Assembly: GCA_030598425.1 (NCBI GenBank)
Contig: JAUVPY010000140.1
Location: forward strand, 1 to 6,798
Length of the DNA stretch: 6,798 nt
Source: Anaerolineae bacterium
GTDB lineage: Bacteria; Chloroflexota; Anaerolineae; 4572-78; NAK82
Direction: 5' to 3'
Positions 1-4,891 of the stretch are shown here, one piece after another; within the stretch, counting starts at the first letter, position 1; the number at the start of each line of letters is the position of its first letter. The position numbers and the translations under genes are program-made. The notes below the pieces were generated by a model. That model did not search any database. It worked only from the letters and a program-made list of their open reading frames with translations, and was not told the DNA's origin.

Positions 1-894
1 GTGGCGCACGCGCTGGGCTATGGGGTGGATCATTTGGAACGCCCGGTCCCGGTGGTCATCGCCGACTTGCGAGATGCGCAGGTGGTCGAGGACGTGGTGC
101 TGGATGTGAGGCCGGATCACATCTATCACCTGGCAGCCCAGGCGTACGTACCGGCGTCGTGGCGGGCACCGTGGGAGACATTTGAGAACAACGTACGGCC
201 GGAGCTGAACATACTGGAACTGATGGTACGCGAGGGGCTGAAGGCCCGCTTGTTGGTCGTGGCATCGAACGAGGTGTACGGGGCGGTTTCGTCGGAGAGA
301 GTGCCGGTGGACGAGGAGACACCGTTGGAGCCGGTCAATCCGTATGGGGTGAGCAAGGTGGCGCAGGATTTGCTGGCGCGACAGTACTACTTGAGCCACG
401 GAGTAGACGTGATCCGGGCGCGAGCGTTCAACCACGTGGGGCCACGGCAGAGCCCGGGATTTGTGGCGGCGAACTTTGCGCGGCAGATAGCGGAGGCGGA
501 GGTGGGTTTGCGCGAGGCGATGGTGCGGGTGGGCAATCTGGAGGCGGAGCGGGACTTCACGGATGTGGAGGACGTGGTGAGAGCCTATGCGCTGCTGATG
601 GAACGCGGTCGGTCGGGGGAAGCGTACAACATAGGATCGGGGCGGCCTCGGTCGGTGGCGAGTCTGCTGGAGGTGCTACTGAAGCTGAGCCCAGTGGAGG
701 TGCGGGTAGAAGAAGAGGCGGCGCGGATGCGCCCCACGGATGTAGCGGTGATCTACGGCGACATCGGGAAGCTGCGGGGGGATACGGGATGGGAGCCAGG
801 AGTTCCCTTTGAGGAGAGCCTGTGCCGGGTGCTGGCCTATTGGCGAGAGGACGTGCGCAGGGTAGGATACGTACCGATAGAGGGGAACGTATGA
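1..894 (+). CDS. rmd: GDP-4-dehydro-6-deoxy-D-mannose reductase (RMD-like extended SDR), 5'-truncated
   Basis: This enzyme would reduce the 4-keto group of GDP-4-dehydro-6-deoxy-D-mannose with NAD(P)H, giving GDP-D-rhamnose in the cytoplasm. The frame starts at the first base of the window. The usual N-terminal GxxGxxG Rossmann motif (about 30 residues) is missing, so the gene begins upstream and the GTG at base 1 is probably an internal valine. Visible extended-SDR features, numbered from base 1: DLRD (22-25), [12 protein letters not shown] (43-54), VASNEVYG (87-94), and YGVSK with the catalytic Tyr115 and Lys119. [13 protein letters not shown] (143-155) resembles RMD proteins more than other epimerases, and [13 protein letters not shown] (179-191) is the substrate-side motif. 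It ends in an ATGA overlap with gmd, whose product is its expected substrate. Third positions are strongly G-rich, as in gmd. A related 4-reductase or 4-epimerase of GDP-sugars cannot be excluded; SDR membership is certain. Confidence 0.85.
   Translation: MAHALGYGVDHLERPVPVVIADLRDAQVVEDVVLDVRPDHIYHLAAQAYVPASWRAPWETFENNVRPELNILELMVREGLKARLLVVASNEVYGAVSSERVPVDEETPLEPVNPYGVSKVAQDLLARQYYLSHGVDVIRARAFNHVGPRQSPGFVAANFARQIAEAEVGLREAMVRVGNLEAERDFTDVEDVVRAYALLMERGRSGEAYNIGSGRPRSVASLLEVLLKLSPVEVRVEEEAARMRPTDVAVIYGDIGKLRGDTGWEPGVPFEESLCRVLAYWREDVRRVGYVPIEGNV
880..885 (+). promoter_or_regulatory. Ribosome binding site of gmd
   Basis: GAGGGG lies five bases before the ATG at 891. It supports that start over the in-frame ATG at 822, which would add 23 residues lying inside the preceding gene, ahead of the typical [16 protein letters not shown] beginning. 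Confidence 0.65.
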
Positions 895-1865
895 GTAAGA
901 AGAGAGCGTTGGTCACAGGCATCACGGGGCAGGATGGATCGTACCTGGCGGAGAATTTGCTGTCAAAAGGGTATGAGGTATTGGGGATGGTGCGGCGCAC
1001 GAGCACCATCAATTTTGATCGGATCCGGCACTTCCAGAATGAGGTCACGATCGTGCAGGGGGATTTGCTGGATCAGATGTCATTGCTGGACATCTTGCGC
1101 GAGTATCGACCGGAGGAAGTGTACAACCTGGCGGCGCAGTCGTTTGTGCCGACGTCGTGGAAGCAGCCGGTGTTGACGGGAGAGTTCACGGCGTTGGGGG
1201 TGACGCGCGTGCTGGAAGCGATCCGGATGGTGGACGCGGGGATTCGGTTCTACCAGGCGTCGAGCAGCGAGATGTTTGGGCGGGTACAAGAGACGCCGCA
1301 GAAGGAGACGACGCCGTTTTATCCGCGCAGTCCGTATGGGGTGGCCAAGGTGTATGGGCACTGGATCACGGTGAACTACCGGGAGAGCTACGAACTGTAT
1401 GCGTGTTCGGGGATCTTGTTCAACCACGAGAGCCCGCGGCGGGGTTTGGAGTTTGTGACGCACAAGGTGACGTATGGTGCGGCGCGTATCAAGTTGGGGA
1501 TGGCGGAGGAGTTGCGGCTGGGCAATCTGGAGGCGCGACGGGACTGGGGCTATGCGGGAGACTACGTAGAGGCGATGTGGCTGATGTTGCAGCAGGAGGA
1601 GCCGGATGACTATGTGATCGCGACGGGGGAGACGCATTCGGTGCAGGCGCTATGTGAGGCAGCCTTTGGCTACCTGGGGCTGGATTGGCGGGAGTATGTG
1701 GAGTGTGATCCGCAGTATTTCCGGCCGGCGGAGGTCGATCTATTGGTGGGAGACGCGAGCAAGGCGCGTGACCGGCTTGGCTGGGAGCCGTCGGTCAGAT
1801 TTGAGGAACTCATCCAGTTGATGGTGGACGCCGATCTCAAGGCGTTGCAGATGGATAAGGGATGA
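891..1865 (+). CDS. gmd: GDP-mannose 4,6-dehydratase
   Basis: This enzyme converts GDP-D-mannose to GDP-4-dehydro-6-deoxy-D-mannose with bound NADP, the entry step to GDP-D-rhamnose, GDP-L-fucose and related deoxysugars. The 324-residue product opens with [13 protein letters not shown] (9-21), the family form of the Rossmann glycine motif. VRRTS (34-38) is the NADP-phosphate contact region. [12 protein letters not shown] lies at 79-90. The active site has SSSE (124-127) and YGVAK with Tyr149 and Lys153. [11 protein letters not shown] (175-185) and [15 protein letters not shown] (212-226) are near-diagnostic for GMD. Homologues usually have 340-370 residues, so this is a slightly short but complete copy. 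The start at 891 follows GAGGGG and overlaps the rmd stop as ATGA; the stop overlaps the tatD start in the same way, so translation of all three is probably coupled. Codons are unusually rich in third-position G. The family call is very secure; the final sugar depends on the adjacent reductase. Confidence 0.96.
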   Translation: MSKKRALVTGITGQDGSYLAENLLSKGYEVLGMVRRTSTINFDRIRHFQNEVTIVQGDLLDQMSLLDILREYRPEEVYNLAAQSFVPTSWKQPVLTGEFTALGVTRVLEAIRMVDAGIRFYQASSSEMFGRVQETPQKETTPFYPRSPYGVAKVYGHWITVNYRESYELYACSGILFNHESPRRGLEFVTHKVTYGAARIKLGMAEELRLGNLEARRDWGYAGDYVEAMWLMLQQEEPDDYVIATGETHSVQALCEAAFGYLGLDWREYVECDPQYFRPAEVDLLVGDASKARDRLGWEPSVRFEELIQLMVDADLKALQMDKG

Positions 1866-2641
1866 TCGACTCACACTGTCACCTGGATTTCCCCCACTTT
1901 GACGGGGACCGGGACGCGGTGGTGGTGCGAGCGGTCCTCGCGGGTGTGACCACCGTGATTAATCCTGGTACCGACCTGGAATCCAGCCGCCGGGCGGTGG
2001 CGTTGACCGAAAGATATGACAACGTTTACGCGGCGGTTGGTGTCCATCCTCACGATGCCTCCACCTTTGGCCATCAGACGCTATCTGAGTTGCGCCAACT
2101 AACTACCCACCCCAAAGTGGTGGCCATCGGCGAAATCGGTTTAGACTATTACCGTGATCTGTCGCCGCGAGCGCAGCAACGTACCGCCTTCGAGTCCCAA
2201 TTGACCCTGGCGGCCGGCCTGGATTTACCAGTGATTATCCATCAACGAGAGTCTGGGACAGACGTGATGGCCGCCCTGCGGGATTGGGCAGGGGGCGGTC
2301 ATCCGGGCTGTGTGTTGCACGCTTTCTCCGGCGACCAGGAGATGGCGGATGAGGCGGTCTCGTTGGGCTTCTATATTGGTGTTGGGGGACCGCTGACCTG
2401 GCGCAAGCCCGCCCGTCGATTGCCGGAGATCATCTCCCATCTTCCATTAAATTGCTTGGTGGTAGAAACCGACGCACCCTACCTGGCGCCGCATCCCCAC
2501 CGCGGCAAGCGAAATGAGCCAGCCTATATGGTTCTGGTGGCGGAGCGACTCGCCCAATTGTGTAGCCTGTCGCTCAATGAGCTATCACGGCAAGTGACCG
2601 AGAATACCGTGCGCTTGTTTCGACTGCCGTCAGCGAACTGA
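1862..2641 (+). CDS. tatD: TatD family metal-dependent hydrolase (putative DNase)
   Basis: The product is a TIM-barrel metallohydrolase of the TatD/YcfH type. Characterised members are metal-dependent 3'-5' exonucleases or DNases in the cytoplasm; the role of this copy is not known. The 259 residues match the family's usual length. Metal ligands are visible in order: HCH (5-7), EIGLDYYRD with Glu91 (91-99), IIHQRES with His127, LHAFSGD with His153, and [20 protein letters not shown] with Asp204. VGVHPHD (59-65) is a further family signature. The ATG overlaps the gmd stop as ATGA. There is no well-spaced ribosome binding site of its own, only AAGGG directly against the start, so translation probably depends on gmd. 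Third positions are much less G-rich than in gmd, suggesting that the sugar genes and this gene have different histories. It has no evident part in glycan synthesis and may be a housekeeping gene caught in the unit. Confidence 0.95.
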   Translation: MIDSHCHLDFPHFDGDRDAVVVRAVLAGVTTVINPGTDLESSRRAVALTERYDNVYAAVGVHPHDASTFGHQTLSELRQLTTHPKVVAIGEIGLDYYRDLSPRAQQRTAFESQLTLAAGLDLPVIIHQRESGTDVMAALRDWAGGGHPGCVLHAFSGDQEMADEAVSLGFYIGVGGPLTWRKPARRLPEIISHLPLNCLVVETDAPYLAPHPHRGKRNEPAYMVLVAERLAQLCSLSLNELSRQVTENTVRLFRLPSAN

Positions 2642-2663
2642 CCCGTCGGAGATTTTAGCGGCT

Positions 2664-3638
2664 GTGGACGAGACTCATGCCCCAAGGTATACGGGTGGAT
2701 CGGTGGATCTCTCTGTTATCATTGTCAACTGGAACGTACTTGACCTGTTGCGACGTTGCCTCTTGTCGCTCAATCCCAGCGAGGAGGGCCTTGCCATCGA
2801 GGCTATTGTGGTGGACTCCGCCTCGTATGATGGCAGCGTCGAGATGGTCCGACGTGAGTTTCCCTGGGTCCGGCTGATCGCCAGCGATAAGAATCTGGGG
2901 TATGCGCGCGGTAACTACGTGGGGATGGCCGAGGCGAGCGGTCGCTATCTGTTAGTTCTTAACCCGGACACCGAATTGGTAGGCGGCGCGCTGGAAGGGA
3001 TGGCCCGATACCTGGATGAGCATCCAACAGTCGGGGCCCTCGGCCCCGCGCTTCGTTACCCGGATGGTTCTCTCCAGTCGTCCCGCCGCCGCTTTCCCAC
3101 GCTGGCGACCGCCTTCTGCGAAAGCACTTTGTTACATCAGTGGTTCCCCAACAATCGCGTCGCGCGGCGTTATCACCTGGATGACCGTCCGGCTGACGTG
3201 CCTCAGCCGGTGGATTGGGTGGTGGGCGCGGCCCTGATGATCCGACGCGAAGCGTGGCAACAGGTCGGCCCTCTGGACGAGGGCTTCTTTATGTACTTCG
3301 AGGAACTGGACTGGTGCCACCGATGCCGGGCGGCCGGCTGGGAGATACATTTTCTACCGACTGCCGAGATCATTCACCACGAGGGCAAAAGTAGTGAGCA
3401 AGTGGCCACGGCACGGACGATTCGCTTTCAGCGCAGCAAGATAAGCTACTACCGCAAGTATTTCGGCGTAGGCTGGTCGTGGGTCATCCGGCTCTTTTTG
3501 CTAGGAACTTTTGCAGTTCAGTTGGGTGAGGAGTCACTCAAGTGGCTGATGGGACACAAGCGGACGCTCCGCCGGGAGCGGATGTCTTCTTACTGGCGGG
3601 TGCTAAAGTCAGGTCTGGCAGCGGATGGCAGCGGATAA
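2664..3638 (+). CDS. GT2 family glycosyltransferase (WbbL/rhamnosyltransferase-like)
   Basis: This is an inverting GT-A glycosyltransferase, expected to move a sugar from a nucleotide donor onto a membrane-linked glycan at the inner face of the membrane. In the 324-residue reading, SVIIVNWN (17-24) begins the GT-A fold. DSASYDGS (51-58) matches the DxxSxDGS donor motif, and LNPDTEL (99-105) holds the metal-binding acidic site. DWVVGAALMIRREAW (184-198) and DEGFFMYFEELDWC (205-218) are typical of the WbbL-like group. A hydrophobic stretch (272-287) near the C-terminus could anchor it to the membrane. The start is uncertain. GTG at 2664 has GGAG 12 bases upstream; GTG at 2703 gives VDLSVIIVNWN, which resembles many homologues. 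It follows tatD by 22 bases. The last residues, AADGSG, and the TAA stop come from a short repeat (3617-3638), so the native end may have been changed. The nearby rmd/gmd pair makes D-rhamnose a plausible donor sugar, but specificity cannot be read from the sequence. Confidence 0.9.
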   Translation: MDETHAPRYTGGSVDLSVIIVNWNVLDLLRRCLLSLNPSEEGLAIEAIVVDSASYDGSVEMVRREFPWVRLIASDKNLGYARGNYVGMAEASGRYLLVLNPDTELVGGALEGMARYLDEHPTVGALGPALRYPDGSLQSSRRRFPTLATAFCESTLLHQWFPNNRVARRYHLDDRPADVPQPVDWVVGAALMIRREAWQQVGPLDEGFFMYFEELDWCHRCRAAGWEIHFLPTAEIIHHEGKSSEQVATARTIRFQRSKISYYRKYFGVGWSWVIRLFLLGTFAVQLGEESLKWLMGHKRTLRRERMSSYWRVLKSGLAADGSG

Positions 3639-3711
3639 GCGGATGGACCGCGGATGGTGGCGGACAACTGCCCCACCGCAGGTGTGGGTAAGTGGATGGA
3701 CCGCGGATGGT
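3617..3711 (+). repeat. GCGGATGG-type direct repeats at the GT2/GT4 junction
   Basis: GGCAGCGGAT occurs twice in tandem at 3617-3626 and 3627-3636. An 18-base direct repeat, GGATGGACCGCGGATGGT, follows at 3641-3658 and 3694-3711. The core GCGGAT(GG) recurs several times. The array covers the end and stop of the GT2 gene and the 80-base gap before the GT4 start at 3719. A possible 5-bp stem (GGTGG 3656-3660 with CCACC 3673-3677) is too weak to call a terminator. Nothing else is visible in the gap. Confidence 0.8.
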
Positions 3712-3718
3712 AGCGAAT

Positions 3719-4891
3719 ATGAAGGTCTGCTTTCTAACCGGCGAATATCCTCCGATGCAGGGCGGTGTGGCTGATCACACAGCTCACTTGGCACAGCATC
3801 TTGTCGGGCTGGGAGTTGACGTCAGCGTCCTTACGTCGATCGAGGCGGTCACCAATCCGCAGTCTCCAGTCTCCAATCTCCAAGTATACCCTATTATCAC
3901 TGGCTGGGGTTTGGATTGCTGGCGGCAGATCGGTCACTGGCTGGCTGAACACCGCCCAGATGTGCTTCACATCCAGTACCAGGCGGCCGCCTACGACTTA
4001 GGTGGCTGGGTAAACTGGCTGCCGTGGTGGTTGCGCCGACGGCGGGCTCGTCCACGCGTGGTGGTAACCTTTCACGACTTGCGGGTGCCCTATCTCTTCC
4101 CCAAGGCAGGGCCGTTGCGTGGGCGGAGTATCCTGGCTTTGGCCCACAACTCGGATGCGGTGATTGTGACCAATGTGGAGGACGAGCAAGAGTTGCGGAG
4201 AGCTTTGGCCTCTAATACCCTGACACTCATCCCTTTGGGCAGCAACGTACACCCGCAGCCGCCCTCGGACTATGACCGGGATGGCTGGCGTGCCCAGATA
4301 GGGATAGGTGAGCATACCCTGCTGTTGGCTTACTTTGGCTTCCTTAACGAGAGCAAGGGTGGCGAAGACTTGGTTTTGGCGTTGGAGCATTTGGTACATC
4401 ACGAGTATGATGCACACCTGTTCATGATCGGTGGGCAGGTGGGTGATGTGGACCCCACCAACCGCGCGTACGCGGAGCGGGTGCGATCGCTGGTTCAGAC
4501 GTGCGGGCTGGGAGAGCGGGTGCATTGGACCGGCTTCACGTCACCGGAGGAGGTATCGGCCGACTTGTTGGCAGCCGACGTGGTGGTTATGCCTTACCGG
4601 GATGGCGTCTCCTTCCGACGAACGACTTTCATCGCGGCTCTATGTCACGGGCGGCCAGTGGTGACCACCGATCCAGCCGTTCCACTGTTCGAGTTGCGAG
4701 ACGGTGAGAATGTACTGCTTGCCCCTCCGCGTGATGTCGATTCGTTGGCCAGGTCTATCGCCCGTCTGGCTGATGATACCGATCTGCGCGCGCGGTTGTC
4801 TGCCGGAGCTAAAACGCTGGGGGGGCAGTTTGATTGGGCGGCGATCAGCCAGCAGACGTTGGACCTCTATCGGAGGTTGGAACTTGAGTGA
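3719..4891 (+). CDS. GT4-like (GT-B fold) glycosyltransferase
   Basis: The product is a cytoplasmic GT-B glycosyltransferase, probably adding one sugar during glycan assembly. With ATG at 3719 it has 390 residues, normal for the family, and opens MKVCFLTGEYPPMQGGVADH with the N-terminal glycine-rich loop. DVLHIQYQ (81-88), VVTFHD (115-120) and AVIVTN (147-152) belong to the acceptor-side domain. LAYFGFLNESKGGEDL (203-218), HLFMIGGQVGD (233-243), VHWTGF (268-273), VVVMPYRDG (288-296) and GRPVVTT (311-317) belong to the donor-side domain. The usual EX7E glutamates are absent: the segment reads SFRRTTFIAALCHGRPVV (298-315). Earlier in-frame starts exist (GTG 3692 with AGGT eight bases upstream, ATG 3707), but they add only repeat-derived residues; 3719 is preferred by protein content although its ribosome site is poor. 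Residues about 45-55 are encoded by a heptamer array. The stop overlaps the next gene by eight bases. Confidence 0.88.
   Translation: MKVCFLTGEYPPMQGGVADHTAHLAQHLVGLGVDVSVLTSIEAVTNPQSPVSNLQVYPIITGWGLDCWRQIGHWLAEHRPDVLHIQYQAAAYDLGGWVNWLPWWLRRRRARPRVVVTFHDLRVPYLFPKAGPLRGRSILALAHNSDAVIVTNVEDEQELRRALASNTLTLIPLGSNVHPQPPSDYDRDGWRAQIGIGEHTLLLAYFGFLNESKGGEDLVLALEHLVHHEYDAHLFMIGGQVGDVDPTNRAYAERVRSLVQTCGLGERVHWTGFTSPEEVSADLLAADVVVMPYRDGVSFRRTTFIAALCHGRPVVTTDPAVPLFELRDGENVLLAPPRDVDSLARSIARLADDTDLRARLSAGAKTLGGQFDWAAISQQTLDLYRRLELE
3853..3884 (+). repeat. Degenerate heptamer array (CAGTCTC/CAATCTC) inside the GT4 gene
   Basis: Units of seven bases read CAATCCG (3853), CAGTCTC (3860), CAGTCTC (3867), CAATCTC (3874) and a partial CAAG. 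They encode the low-complexity stretch NPQSPVSNLQ, which joins two strands of the N-terminal domain. The array is short and imperfect, but it has the same period as the CCTACTT array in the downstream gene. Confidence 0.7.
4872..4876 (+). promoter_or_regulatory. Ribosome binding site fixing a TTG start
   Basis: GGAGG lies seven bases before TTG at 4884, inside the end of the GT4 gene. It is the best-formed ribosome site in the window. The nearby GTG at 4888 reaches a stop after five codons, and no ATG opens this frame near its beginning, so this site decides the start of the membrane-protein gene. Confidence 0.75.

Noticed and set aside
1..3. GTG at base 1 as a true start codon
   Set aside because: The protein from this point lacks the Rossmann glycine motif required by the family, so translation almost certainly begins upstream of the window.
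557..1048. Reverse-strand open frame across the rmd/gmd junction
   Set aside because: It is an antisense shadow of G-rich coding sequence; the product is proline-, serine- and arginine-rich without any recognisable domain, while the plus strand carries clear enzyme motifs.
3639..3718. Terminator between the GT2 and GT4 genes
   Set aside because: Only a weak 5-bp stem with a 12-base loop and no T-run is visible; the gap is better explained by direct repeats.
3998..4525. Reverse-strand open frame of 175 codons inside the GT4 gene
   Set aside because: It is antisense to well-conserved GT-B motifs, and no family signature is visible.
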